DNA of 64,000 bases from Carnegiea gigantea (taxonomy: Eukaryota; Streptophyta; Magnoliopsida; Caryophyllales; Cactaceae): assembly GCA_029747015.1 (NCBI GenBank), contig JAKOGI010001960.1, forward strand, positions 1 through 64,000. The letters run 5' to 3'. Numbering within the stretch: the stretch's first letter is position 1; each line of letters starts with the position of its first letter. The notes below the pieces were generated by a model that saw nothing but the letters and a program-made list of their open reading frames with translations, searched no databases and was not told the origin of the DNA. This document shows, piece after piece, positions 1 to 10,429 of the stretch. A program made the position numbers and the translations under genes.

Positions 1-56
<56 letters not shown>
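1..56. repeat. (TA)n microsatellite at the window edge
   Basis: An uninterrupted TA run of about 26 units opens the window. The homologous position of the other Tat LTR (near 46515-46560) has only irregular AT-rich sequence, so the run expanded in this LTR copy. It continues beyond the left edge. Confidence 0.97.
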
Positions 57-58
<2 letters not shown>

Positions 59-934
59 GAAATTAGCAAGATAAAACTGGAGTTATAAAAATAAAGGGAA
101 AGGGCCTTAGGCCGGACCAGATAGTCCGCCCAGGCTCCCTGGGTAGGACCAGGTCCAATCCCATGTGATTGGGCCCTAGAAGCCTCTTCAGCGTGACCTA
201 GAATCTGGGTGCAGGTCTGATACAAGAACTCTGGCAGATTCCTAAGTCAGATCAAACTCCTAATTCTGGTCCAAAATATTCCATGGCTTTGGTCTGAATC
301 TGTTTTCCACAGATGGATATCAAATGAAACAGTTAAAAAAAACGTTAATCTTTAACTAAATAAAGTCACCAGTGAGTTTTAGAAAAGCCTACAAATCATT
401 ACATCTTTTGAAGCATATCATATGGATAGTGACACCAAAGGGACACCAAAGGGACATCGAAGAGACAAATTGAAGCTGCTTCAAAAGAGTTTTGGAAGGC
501 CCCCAAGTAATTCCTAGTGTGAGGACCATCATGAACCCTTAGTTTGGAACCGAGGTTATAGATCTGGGGGCGATGATATAGTGATGCAATGGGATGCCTC
601 TCACCACCCTAGTCATCACTGACTACCTTTATTAATCAACATGGGAAATTAATCCTTAATCATGCTAATAAACATTCATGGAACAAATTAAAATGACTTA
701 TATAACCAAATGCAATGTCATCCAAACGTAAGCAAAAGGAAAATTGTTCAAATTATTGCAGCAGGTAGTGAACTACAAAAAGATTACACCTTTGTTAATT
801 TAGAATCTAAAATCATGAAAAGAAATGGAGCAGAAGCGTAGAGAAAGGTAGAGTCTTTGCCCTTAGGACAACCTACTTGATTTGTTTGGAAACCTTGCAG
901 AGTGGCGCATTTTTAATTGGTGGCCCAATTCTCT

Positions 935-938
<4 letters not shown>

Positions 939-968
<30 letters not shown>
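939..968. repeat. (CT)15 microsatellite in the LTR
   Basis: A perfect CT run lies within the 3' LTR; the equivalent site in the 5' LTR (near 47430) has only a few CT units. It produces a false Arg-Glu repeat ORF on the minus strand. Confidence 0.95.
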
Positions 969-971
<3 letters not shown>

Positions 972-1138
972 CCCTCCAATGTATGGAGTATTTCTCTCAT
1001 AAATTTTGATGCTCTCTTATCTCTAATTTTTTTTTGATTTGTTTTGAGGCTAATTTGATTTGATCCTCTAGCTGATGGAAACGTTTTGATACGGAATTCA
1101 TGCCAATTCAATGCCTCTAACCCTTAGGGGTAGCCCCC

Positions 1139-1146
1139 TATTTATA
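1139..1146 (-). promoter_or_regulatory. TATA box of the Tat LTR
   Basis: On the minus strand this reads TATAAATA followed by a G run, and the same motif is conserved at 47602-47609 in the other LTR. Its place inside the LTR fits the U3 core promoter. Function is inferred. Confidence 0.6.
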
Positions 1147-1949
1147 GTGATTGTGGGGATAGTCCAAGTCAGTTTAAAGAAAGGAGACCTAACCCTAGTC
1201 TCATTAAGGTTGATCTAAACATGTGCATTAATTCAGTTAGGATTCTGACTAATTAGTCTAGGTAAACTAATTAGCCTAGAATTCTAGTTAATTAATCCTA
1301 CTTAGGTAGAAACAGAGTCGGAAATAGGGATCCTGGTCGGGTTCCCAGCTAGAGGACATAGCTGGGTTCCTGGGCTGAGTTGCTGATAGTCCAATTTATC
1401 TTGGCCATAACTTTCACGTCTGACGTTTGCTTCGGGTGATTCTGTTTTCCTCGAAATCTTGTTGTGTCTAGTTTATAATAAAACTAATATCATAATTTTT
1501 AGATACATGTGAAATAAGATGTAAGCAAAATAGTAAACATGTGTTATTTTTCATTACAAGCCAAAATATTTGACTTATATCTTTTATGTTGCTTATCGGA
1601 CTTTGGTGAATAATTTTCATTAGGAAGCTTATTAAATGAAGAATGTTGATATGCAGAATTAATAATCTTATACTCCCTAGAGTGGATCTCAATTGGACAC
1701 TGAACATTACCAATTCGGGCTTTTTGGGCTTGTGGGCTCTATTGGCCTTTTGGACTCGAATTCAAGGATAACTATGTTGGGCCCCTAAGTACACAAGTTG
1801 AAGTATAGTTTTTGTCAAAAAAATGCACATACAAAATAGTACAGTGATACATACCCATAAAGACAAGGGGTGGGGTGAGGGGCCCCATTAAAGGGTTACA
1901 GAATAGGATGAGCAATTAAAAAATAAGATGCCATTTTTAGATATCTACA

Positions 1950-1965
1950 GCTAGCCCCCAGTTTT
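1950..1965 (-). promoter_or_regulatory. Polypurine tract of the Tat element
   Basis: The minus strand reads AAAACTGGGGGCTAGC directly before the TGTAGA start of the 3' LTR. A-rich then G-rich sequence abutting the LTR is where plus-strand DNA synthesis is primed in LTR elements. This fixes the element's orientation and the LTR boundary at 1949. Confidence 0.75.
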
Positions 1966-2139
1966 GTCGAGTTGGAGTGCAGCGAAGGTTAAAGTAATAG
2001 TTGCTTTGTGTAGCTGTATGTTTCGTTGTGATGATGTAGAATTCGCTTTCGATTGCTAAGGATCCTGAGACTTGGTTCTTGTCTATCTTTGTTGTGATGT
2101 TGCCTAATGCATTTATGCTTGACTTAGAAGATTGGTGAA

Positions 2140-2790
2140 TTTCATTACCTTTGGAGTAGCGGACCTTTTTCTTGCTAGTCAGGAAAATTCATGAATTTAT
2201 TTCCCCGTATTGTGAGAGTAGCGGACCCTTTACTGGTCGAGTAGGTTTCTGTATTGCAAGATTAGCGAACCCTTATGCTAGTCAGGCAACTTTATCTCTT
2301 CGTGTCGTTGGAGTAGCAGAAGCTTATGCTGCTTAGAGAACTTTTTCTCTCAGCATCGTTGGAGAAGCGAACCTTTTTTAGTCGAGCAGGTTTCTGTATC
2401 GTTAGAGTAGTGGAGCTTTTTATCGGTTAAACAAACTTGTGATTTTGTCCGTATCACTGGAGTTAGCGGACCTTTTACCGATCACACAACTTTATCTCTC
2501 CATATCATTTGAGTAGCGGACCTTTTGCTATTTAAGCAGGTTTCTATATTGAGTAGCGGACCTTTTGCTATTTAAGCAGGTTTCTATATCATTGGAGTAG
2601 CGGACCATTATGCTGATCAAGCAATTTTATCTCTCGATATTGCTGGGGTGGTCAGTCTTTGTCGATCGAGCAGGTTTGTGTATTACTGGAGTAGCAGACC
2701 CTTATGCTGGTTGGGTATACTCTTGATTTTTCCTCATTTACTCTGCATCGCTGTAGTAGCAGATATTTTTACCAATTAAGCTAATTTTAT
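2140..2790. repeat. Imperfect tandem array, 40-60 bp unit with GAGTAGCGGACC core
   Basis: About 13 degenerate units, each carrying a core like GGAGTAGCGGACC followed by a T-rich stretch and a word like AAGCAGGTTTC. Two neighbouring units, 2511-2550 and 2551-2590, differ at one base, so expansion at that point is recent. The array lies between the polypurine tract and the antisense gene, where Tat elements often carry noncoding tandem repeats. The rest of 1966-3370 has no gene I can recognise. Confidence 0.8.
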
Positions 2791-3376
2791 CGATGAAATG
2801 TCAACATTATCGACTTTAGCTTTTGACTTATTCTTTTCTGTATGTATGCTCCGGATGCTCATCAATGTTGATTATCCATTGGTTTCTTCTTTAAATGCTT
2901 TCATAAGCATTTCATTCTTTTCTTCTTAAATATGCATGACTTGCCTTGGATGCTTATGGATGTAGAGAACGCCTTGGATCCCCTTGGCTTTGACTTCTTC
3001 CTCTTTTGTATTTTCAAGAGAAACACAACTATGTGATGGTAGGGAACTCGGCCAAGTTTTTTGACCACTTTCTTTGCCTTCGCTTTTTCCTCATTGTTTG
3101 TATGCTTATGTTCTTTTAATGCTTATGGGTTCCATGCACGTAGAGAACTTAGCCGGGTCCCTGTGGCTTGTCTTCTTTTTGTTTGAGTATTTGGCTCTTT
3201 GTTGAGGGAACATAGCCATGTAACGAGTTGGGAACCTGACTGGGTGCTCGTGCTTGACACCTCTTTGCTCTTGCTTCTTGTTTGCTTGCACTTTAACTCA
3301 TAGTGAAGGAATATATGCATGTGGGTAGTAAGGACCTTGGCCACGTCCTCCCTTGGCTTCTTCCTTCTCATTTGCC

Positions 3377-3385
3377 TATAAATAG
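3377..3385 (+). promoter_or_regulatory. Candidate TATA box for the antisense gene
   Basis: TATAAATAG lies on the plus strand about 160 bp before the first coding-like exon of the antisense plant-mobile-domain gene, followed by a C-rich stretch that could hold a start site. The spacing is plausible for a promoter; this is inference. Confidence 0.45.
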
Positions 3386-3538
3386 CTTGGCTTGGAGAGT
3401 ATTTAAGCCCCACCTACATCATGCTTCTCCTTCTGCTTTTATTTCAGTTTGCTTCCTCTTGTTGTCATTACTTGTAAGTGCTTTTAAATATAAGTTTTAA
3501 AAGAGCTCATTCCCCTTGCCGATCCCGTTAAGTGACAC

Positions 3539-5646
3539 TTGCACAGGACTCCTTCATTAAAAGAGAATGGAGACCCGTTTAAGCTTGAGATAGCACCAAT
3601 TTTCTTATGGAGATTGAATGCCAAGCTTGAGCCAAGTTACTGCAAGAAAGGTACATGTTCTTCTCCTTCTTTTAAGATATTTTTCATTCCTCTTGTTTAT
3701 CAAACTCTTTGGTTTAATTTTCCTCCTCCTTTCCACCCCTAGAAAGTTCATAACTGATCTCAGGTGTAGGGAGAACTGTTCCAAAAAATGTAGGATTTGG
3801 ATCTTTCTATATGGCTTTAGGTTGGATATCCCAACTGATGGATCGCTGTGTCACTCGTGAGATTGCTGAAAGATTTTTAGATGCCACTCACACCCTTCAT
3901 TTGCCTTTCAAGAAGATGACTATTATTCCTTTTGATTTTGCTATACTAACACATTTTGCTTTTTCTGGTGATCCCTTAGTGTATAAGAAGATTTTCATCA
4001 TGTTCGAGCATACCTTTTCAAGCTTTTTGGCACAGTCATGTGAAATATACCATATGGTGGCAGCTTTTCCTACACTATCCTCTTTTCACTGATGCGAGAT
4101 GATGTTGGTTGGGTGGCCCATACACTTGACTAGGTAACCATTGTTTTTTTGCTCTACTCCCTAACACCAATGTTTTTACTTAACTAGGTAACCATTGTTA
4201 TTTTCTTTACTTGGCTAGCATGGTTAACTTAGACAAAGTGTGGCACTTGAACTAGGGAGTGGCTGCAGATGCCACTTTTAGCTAAGACATGCAGAGCAGG
4301 GTTCGTAATACCAATACTACCCAAGGTGAAAAGAATTCTACCTTACCCTCGGCGGTATGTGGAGGGTGATTGAGGTAATAAACCCCAACTTCTCTATTAC
4401 ACTTTTCATTTTGGGAACTCCCATAATTATTTCATAATTTTCTTGCAGCTTTGGTTCTATGAATATTTTCCAAATCTACCTCCTGGATCCTAGGCACCTG
4501 ATCATTTTTCGGTGATGCTTTCATTGAACCAATGATATCCAAATTCGACAAAATTTTCGATTGGAAGCTTGTAACACCTTTGGAGGGCTATGCATAACCT
4601 TATCATGGTATGATAGTTAGTTTTGCTTATCATTCTTTACACTTTGTTGTGATTTTAGTGCTTTGTAGGCTAACTTCACCCGTAGGGTGCTCGCGTGATT
4701 CCCCTTGAAGGCGAAGTGGTTCAATATTAAACCTAGAGAAGAATTATGATGGAAGTGCCTTTTTGCTTCGTTTGGTATTTAGGTGAGAAAATATCAATCC
4801 AAAGCCTCAACCAATGGCCTCCCTACATTCCCATGGTTCCTTCGTGCTCTATGTTTTACACTAGAACGCTATCCGTAGCAGACATAGTGCAGGTGAAGGT
4901 GGGCGCCATTGTGTTGACTATATCAACCATGAGGACAACTACGTGGCATATGTTCAGCGAATTATAACCCATTTATAGTCTAGTATCCATGTTTTTCATT
5001 TGATTTGACATTTAAGTGATGTTCTTCTCATCTCCCTTTCTCTTTTTAGGGTACCCATATCGATGCTCCTTGCTAAACTTGAACATTAATGTGGCCTCGA
5101 AAGGGAAGTCAGAGCAGTATGTAAAGATCCCATTGTTTCCGGAGTCTGAGTGCCCCGAACTTTCTTTTTGTCACACTTTTACGGGGGTAAGTACATTGCC
5201 TCTCTTCTTTCCTTGGATGATTTCTTGTACTTACTTTGTTAGCCTCCTTCTTTCAGCAACACTGGGAGGAATCGCGCATGATGCTTTGCTACTTTCGGTC
5301 TGCTGCTAAGGCATTTGTAAACCTCTTCACTTCTCATCATCCTTGGACAGATGAGGTATTCCTCCCATTTTGTTCACCTTTCTTCCTTTTCCTTTTGCTT
5401 TTGTCTATAACACATTTTTTTTTCTCGCATAAGGGGCCTGAGGATTCTACCGGACAAGCACCACCTAAAAGGTCTCAATCAAGGAGACATCATCCTTCGC
5501 AGGCTCTGGGCATTCCAGAATCTTCTCATGTTGGGGAGATGAGGCCTCATCTAGATTCTTTGGTGGAAGTTGAACCCCTTCAGATTTACGATCCTTGGGA
5601 TTCTTATGCTACTACTTGCTCTTTGAGGGAACCTCGAATTCTCTAG
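3539..5646 (+). pseudogene. Plant-mobile-domain (aminotransferase-like) gene remnant with introns, antisense to Tat
   Basis: A plus-strand gene remnant inside the Tat element, opposite to its transcription. A coding-like exon (about 3539-3650) joins in frame to 3764 if the acceptor ending at 3763 is used. The second exon encodes a stretch with THTLHLPF..MTI..FDFAIL and FSGDPLV, resembling the conserved start of the plant mobile domain. Later exons show LWFYEYFPNLPPG after an intron at 4375-4448. The 3' end is well kept: in-phase introns at 5187-5256 (GTAAGT..TTTCAG) and 5356-5433 link 5050-5186, 5257-5355 and 5434-5646. No ATG opens the first exon and at least one frameshift (about 4080) and several stops occur, so it is dead. 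Additional antisense ORFs of this protein family are known in Tat-clade elements; the domain call is from motif memory only. Confidence 0.6.
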
Positions 5647-6429
5647 ATCTTATACGACGACTGGTTATTTGGGACCATGCGTAGCGAGCCTTCTTACCAC
5701 TCTTGGGTTCCGGAGGGTAGTTCTTGCCTCGTTGTAGGAATGAGCCGGTCCTCAGTTAATTTCGGTGTTTCGTAGCGCTATGTTGGCTATTTTTTTGGTG
5801 AAAGCCGTAGTGGATTTCAGGGTGATGAATAGCGTTATCTTGTTGGACTTATGTATGATGCTATTATACAATATACTTTGACTTTTGTCCCAAAAGTACA
5901 AGACAACAAAAAAATGCAAGGCCCAACCCACACTCCCCCCTTAAAAAAAAAAAAGCAAAAGATAACCATAAGTGCAGGGAGCTTTTAGTGGTCCTAACCA
6001 ACAAACCATCATGCATTTGTAATACATAGCCAAGGGCGCAACAAAACACACCAAAAACTTACGAACTCGATTGGCCCTTAGGGAACCCAGCTGGGTTCGT
6101 GGTGGATCCCCGGAGAAAAAGTCCACTTAAACCTGGCCTGGTACTACGACCGAGGATCTATACAAGTTTGGATTACTCAGGGAATCACAGGCAGGATCCT
6201 TAGTCCAACGCTGATAGGACTTCTTTTTTTATACTACAAAAGCTGCCTCAGCCTAGCATTTTGCACATCAGTTGTGTCACGTTTCTTGAGTAAAACAACA
6301 AAAAAGAATATCATGTATTTTAAGAAGAGCTTGTCATCATGGCTTCCTGCCCTTGATTATGAGGATAAGTATAAGCTAAAAAGCCTTGGGTTGAATGCCG
6401 TTCCTAGCTTCTGTTAGGTCAAAATTTCT
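5647..6429. other. No recognisable gene; Tat 3' region between antisense remnants
   Basis: AT-rich text with a 12-A run near 5943 and a palindromic CCCAGCTGGG near 6086, a word also found in the Tat LTR. From 6313 a short plus-strand open stretch begins MYFKKSLSSWLPAL and may be the start of the DUF7745-like remnant that follows. Nothing else is supported. Confidence 0.5.
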
Positions 6430-6968
6430 TAGACCTTTCTCAGAGCTGCCATGACTTTTTAGGACCCAGAACTCCACTTGTTTAGGTTTGGGACCCATGA
6501 ATTATGCCTCTAGCTAAAGAGTTTAGTGTGATTTTATGATGTCCTCTTTATTATCCACCCATAGTCATTGCATCCTCAAAACACTTGTTTGCCCAATACT
6601 ACTAGCTTTTAGGCTTAAGCTTGGATGATGTGTCTTCTGTTATAATTGATAAGGACTTTTTATCGCTAATTACTCATTTTAAGAAAGAGCATAGCTATGT
6701 ATTAGGAGGCATGCATCGGCACCGTGCTATAATGCTATGCCTTTTAGGTTCTTACTTGTTTATCGGGGGTTCTAATGGCAGAGGCCCCGCTACGCTTGTC
6801 ATGGTTGCAGATGGCATCTGCCACGGGAGTACTCCCGTTCCTCTTGTGCTTGTTGAAACCATGCTTTATCTTGACTATCTGCGCCACCATCCCAATCAAT
6901 TTTTCTTGGGAAGCCCCTTGCTGCTCGAGGTAATGACTGATGGCCCAATGGGCCATTTTTCTTTGTAG
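6430..6968 (+). pseudogene. DUF7745-like (plant transposon-associated) gene remnant, antisense to Tat
   Basis: Frame pieces read, in order, FLRAAMTF-stop-DPELHLFRFGTHELC, then after a frameshift PLAKEFSVIL, CPLYYPP, then a long open stretch from 6621 with HRHRAIMLCLLGSYLF, TPVPLVLVETMLYLDYLRHH and GSPLLLEV. A Phe-Trp-Asp-Pro-rich start, the 'ELCPT.EEF' block, a hydrophobic LLG.YLF segment and an 'NPVPALLADTYYSL'-like block in this order are what I associate with the DUF7745 family found with the plant mobile domain in plant transposons. At least one frameshift and three stops break it, including a probable TGG-to-TAG change. It lies on the same strand as the preceding antisense gene, so it could be a separate gene or more distal exons of the same locus. 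Assignment is from recall of the family, not a search. Confidence 0.5.
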
Positions 6969-7886
6969 ATCCCTTGCCCTGACCCAACATCCTAGAAGGT
7001 AGAAAACCCGAACGGGCTTTTAGTGGGCCATGACTTGGTTTTGGCCAATTGTTCCCCTTTTGTTCGTCTTTCTTTCCTGTCTTTTTCCCAGTTTCGGGCT
7101 TAGTAACCTAGGCAGGTTTTCCAGGTCAATACTAATAATTTTTTTTGCTTTTCTTTTTTTTTTTGTTGCCCTACGGATATGATTGTTAGAGCATTTGAGA
7201 CTGATTGTTGTTCCTTAGAAGGTTAACTCCTATCTTACCGTGCACTTTTACGGAAGAGACTTTCTACGAAACAATCAGTTGTGGACTAGGTTAGGCTTTT
7301 TAAAAAGTCACTACCCATCTGGTAGACCATTCATCAGTGGAATATTAATCGAGTTGTGACCCATGGATATCATAACTTCTAAGTACGAATTGTTGGTCTT
7401 ACAACAGGGACTTACTTCTTCCCTGGGCATCATTTATGACAATGTGATCTTAGGCAGAACATCCTAAAATTAGACTGCGTCCCCTAGAGAGTTAGGCAAA
7501 TAATGCAGCTTGAGTGCACTCTTGGATGGAGTAATGGCCTTAGAGTGCACTAATCACCATGCCGGGCCACTAATGTTTCCAAAATTTTACATAGAGTGGA
7601 TAACCAAGCATGAGCTAGAGAAAAGGAAGGTGCTTCGAGTGAAATAAGATGTTACTACTTCAAAAGCTAGAAACAACGACATTAAGGTTCTTCGAGAGAG
7701 AGAATACATCAATGATTGTATCCCCAAGAACAGAACCCCCCCTGAGTGAAGAAAGGGAAACAACTGAAGATAGATTAGCTTTGCCTCTCAGATGCAATAA
7801 AGTTTTTATTTTCCCATAGCTTTAGTGATGTTTTTAGTACGCCTTAAAGTTGTATGCTTCACAGTTTATTTGGAAGAAATAAAAGT
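6969..7886. other. No recognisable gene; T-rich Tat 3' region
   Basis: Several long T runs (7140-7165) and mixed sequence with many stops in all frames. It could hold decayed 3' exons of the antisense locus, but I see no motif. It ends at the target duplication of the gag-only element. Confidence 0.5.
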
Positions 7887-7891
7887 ATTAT
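7887..7891. repeat. Target site duplication (left) of the gag-only element
   Basis: ATTAT directly precedes the TGTAGGAGG start of the left LTR and is repeated at 14518-14522 directly after the right LTR. A 5-bp duplication is normal for this class. Confidence 0.8.
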
Positions 7892-8723
7892 TGTAGGAGG
7901 TAAAAAGTTCCTAACAAATCACATGTTACCACATGTAAAATAAAATAATTTTTATTTGGCCAATGAGGAGTTGCCATGAGTAAATTGACTTTGCCGTGCC
8001 ATTTAAATGGAATTAAATTCTGGCTAATTAGAAATTGCCACATGTTATTATTGATGCAGTAAATAGGAATTATTTCTTTATTTAAAATTAAAAGATAATG
8101 CCTACATTATGGGCCTAACCCCAAAGCCCGACTCAAAACCCTAGCTCGGGAGCTTATAAATAGGGGTCCTCCCCCTCATTTTCAAAAGGAGCTCAGCATT
8201 CAACATCCTACAAGCTCTGGAGCTCAGACTAGAGACGACCTCTAGCTACTAAGCGATAAAGATCAAGGTCAGCTAGTTTAACATCTTCTGCAACCTCAAA
8301 TTGAAGTCTACTTCAGAGTTCTTCATCCAGTTCATCGTTCGAGATCAAGCAATCTCACCCTCACATCAATTAATATATTCAACAACATTTAGGCTTAACA
8401 TTACAGAATTCAGACACTCAGACTGCAAGCAACATCCAACTATCAAGTGAGAAGGATCAGAGACTTGCAAGCTTTAAAAATAGCAATAAATCATGTACAG
8501 ATTAAGATCAAGAACCATTCACAGTTCTTCAGTTGATTTGCATCAATCGAGATCAAGTAGTTATGCACTCGAATCACTCAAGTAACTAGGAGATCAAATC
8601 AAAGGAATACTTCAGTTATATTCAATTCAGAGATTGTACTCACATATATGATATTAATACAATATTAAATTTGTTTCTCAATTTCTTATCTAATTTATTT
8701 TAGGCGTGAAATTTGTGTTTATA
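7892..8723 (+). repeat. 5' LTR of the gag-only element
   Basis: Begins TGTAGGAGGTAAAAA and aligns with 13756-14517 through the blocks TTTGGCCAATGAGGAG, the TATAAATAG box and the terminal TTTAGGCGTGAAATTT. It ends ..TTTATA, a mutated CA terminus judged by alignment with the right copy. It is 832 bp; the right LTR is 762 bp, mostly because of small deletions near 8045 and 8165-8220. Confidence 0.85.
8155..8163 (+). promoter_or_regulatory. LTR TATA box
   Basis: TATAAATAG followed by GGG is conserved at the same place in the right LTR (13997-14005). This is the probable core promoter of the element. Confidence 0.65.
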
Positions 8724-8729
8724 AATTTT

Positions 8730-8747
8730 TGGCACGCTCGGTGGTAC
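8730..8747 (+). promoter_or_regulatory. Primer-binding site
   Basis: TGGCACGCTCGGTGGTAC lies six bases after the LTR end. TGG-initial, GC-rich 18-mers like this, complementary to the 3' end of a host tRNA, prime minus-strand synthesis; a near-identical word is common in plant Gypsy elements. I cannot name the tRNA with certainty. Confidence 0.65.
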
Positions 8748-8806
8748 ATCTCTACCTCTCATTTATTTCTCTAAGCAAACAAGTTATATACTTCTTTAAA
8801 GAAGAT

Positions 8807-10366
8807 ATGACTCCCAAGAATTTGATCCTTAAACCTTCAAAGAAGAAGGCTATTGGATCTGCATATGAAGGATCCATAAAGGCTAGTATTGCATCTGACA
8901 GTCAAAGCACCAGGGTGATGACTAGGAGCATAACCAAAACTGCATGCTCTATTACCTTAAAGCAATAAATCATAGCTCTAACTTTGCAATCATGCAAAAC
9001 TCAAAAAATTGGCTCCAACTTGCCTCCTGATGGAGCAAATCAAATTGCTTATCTCCCTAATTTGAAGTTGAATTCTCTTACTCTATTCAATATAAGGAAG
9101 ACTTTACCTCATGAAATGGATGAATTTTAAACCTACGTCAATCTTGCCTTTCAGCCTTTTTGTGTAGAGAATAATAGCTATGATGATAGTGATTCTTTGC
9201 CAACATCTCCAAGGGATTTGCATTTCTTCCAATCAGAAACTGAGTCTTCTAACACTATCATCATGCCAGTAATGGTGATAGAGGCTATCAACTTAGAGGA
9301 ACGACTGACAGACATGAAGGCTAAGCTTGATAGACTCTTAAGGAAAGCGCGGAAAAGGATGCCCAAATTGAGCATAATGAGCAGATTGCTGAGTTCATAA
9401 AGAAGCTAGAAAAGAAATCCTCTGAAGCTTCCAATAAAACTTTAGGCACTGGAGATTCTGATAAAGAGTCTGATGATAAGCGCAGGGCAAAGAAGGATTG
9501 TTCTTTAGGCTTGATGTCTATTATATACAAAGCCTTATACTAAGAGAGTTGATGCTCTTCATATGCCCTACGGCTATCAGCCTCCTAAATTCAACACGTT
9601 TGATGGCAAGGACAACCCCAAATAATACATCACTTACTTCATCGAAACCTACAGTAACGTTGCACTGAAGGAGACCGATTGGTGAAACAGTTCGTTCGTT
9701 CCCTTAAAAGAATTCCATTTGACTAGTATATAGACCTGTCTCTGAGTCAATTGATAGTTGGGGGTAGATAGAAAGTGAGTTCTTACATTGCTTCTATAGC
9801 ACACGCCACATAGTTAGCATAACAAAATTGACTAATATAAGGTAATGGGACAACAAGCCAGTCATTGATTACATAAGCCATTGGCGTGCTCTTTCTTTGA
9901 AATGTAAAGACCATTTATCAGAAACTTCAGCTATTGAGATGTGTGCCCAAGGGATGGATTGGGGTATACTTTATGCCCTGGAAGTGAGCAAGCCCAAAAC
10001 ATTCTAAGAATTGGCAACACGAGCTCATGATATGGAGCTTACAATCGCTTACTGTGGAAGATGACTCGATGATGATGAATTAATGACACCATCCAGAAGT
10101 AAAAGCTCCATGCTTAGAGGTTCTAAAGAGAAGAAATGCCCTTATTCTTAGTTTAATACGCGAGAAATTCTTGACATACTTCTTAAGAAGGGGCTTATAG
10201 AACTTCCAAAGTCAAAGCGTCTTGAAGAAATCGAAAGAACTAACGATCCCAGATATTATAAGTATCACAGGATCATTAGTCATCCTATAGAGAAGTGTAA
10301 AACATTCAGGGAACAAGTCCTGCAATTTGTAAAAGAAGGAAAAACTGTATATCTTGAGAAGATATA
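8807..10366 (+). pseudogene. Gypsy gag remnant of the gag-only element
   Basis: The first ATG after the primer site opens MTPKNLILKPSKKK. Downstream pieces in changing frames include TKRVDALHMPYGYQPPKF, FDGKDNPK, DYISHWRALSLKCKDHLS, EMCAQGMDWG, ELATRAHDMEL and, near the end, DPRYYKYHRIISHPIEKC, a Cys/His-containing motif typical of Gypsy gag proteins that travel without pol. The protein would package RNA as the capsid. Many stops and frameshifts (for example near 9618, 9683 and 9730) prevent translation. The frame decays at about 10366 and no pol follows. Confidence 0.72.
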
Positions 10367-10429
10367 GAAGAATCTGATTAATAATCAAATCATATTAAAA
10401 ATGCTTTAGTAAAAGCACACCAAAAACTG

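Larger units (their letters stand above)
1..1949 (-). repeat. 3' LTR of the Tat element (truncated by window)
   Basis: From about 57 to 1949 this aligns by eye with 46561-48297: the same succession of words, including a shared stretch of TTAATC-rich text, the block around the TATA box and the terminal TTTTT..TCTACA. On the minus strand it begins TGTAGATATC, matching TGTAGAAGCC at the other LTR. A CT microsatellite and the leading TA run are specific to this copy. No gene is present. Confidence 0.88.

Noticed and set aside
863..1111. Minus-strand ORF with an Arg-Glu repeat
   Set aside because: The repeat is the CT microsatellite read in one frame; it lies in an LTR and is not kept in the other LTR.
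4746..4967. 73-codon plus-strand ORF taken alone as a gene
   Set aside because: Part of the decayed antisense plant-mobile-domain locus; another frame of the same stretch (VDYINHEDNYVAYVQ) looks more protein-like, so the ORF itself is probably not the true frame throughout.
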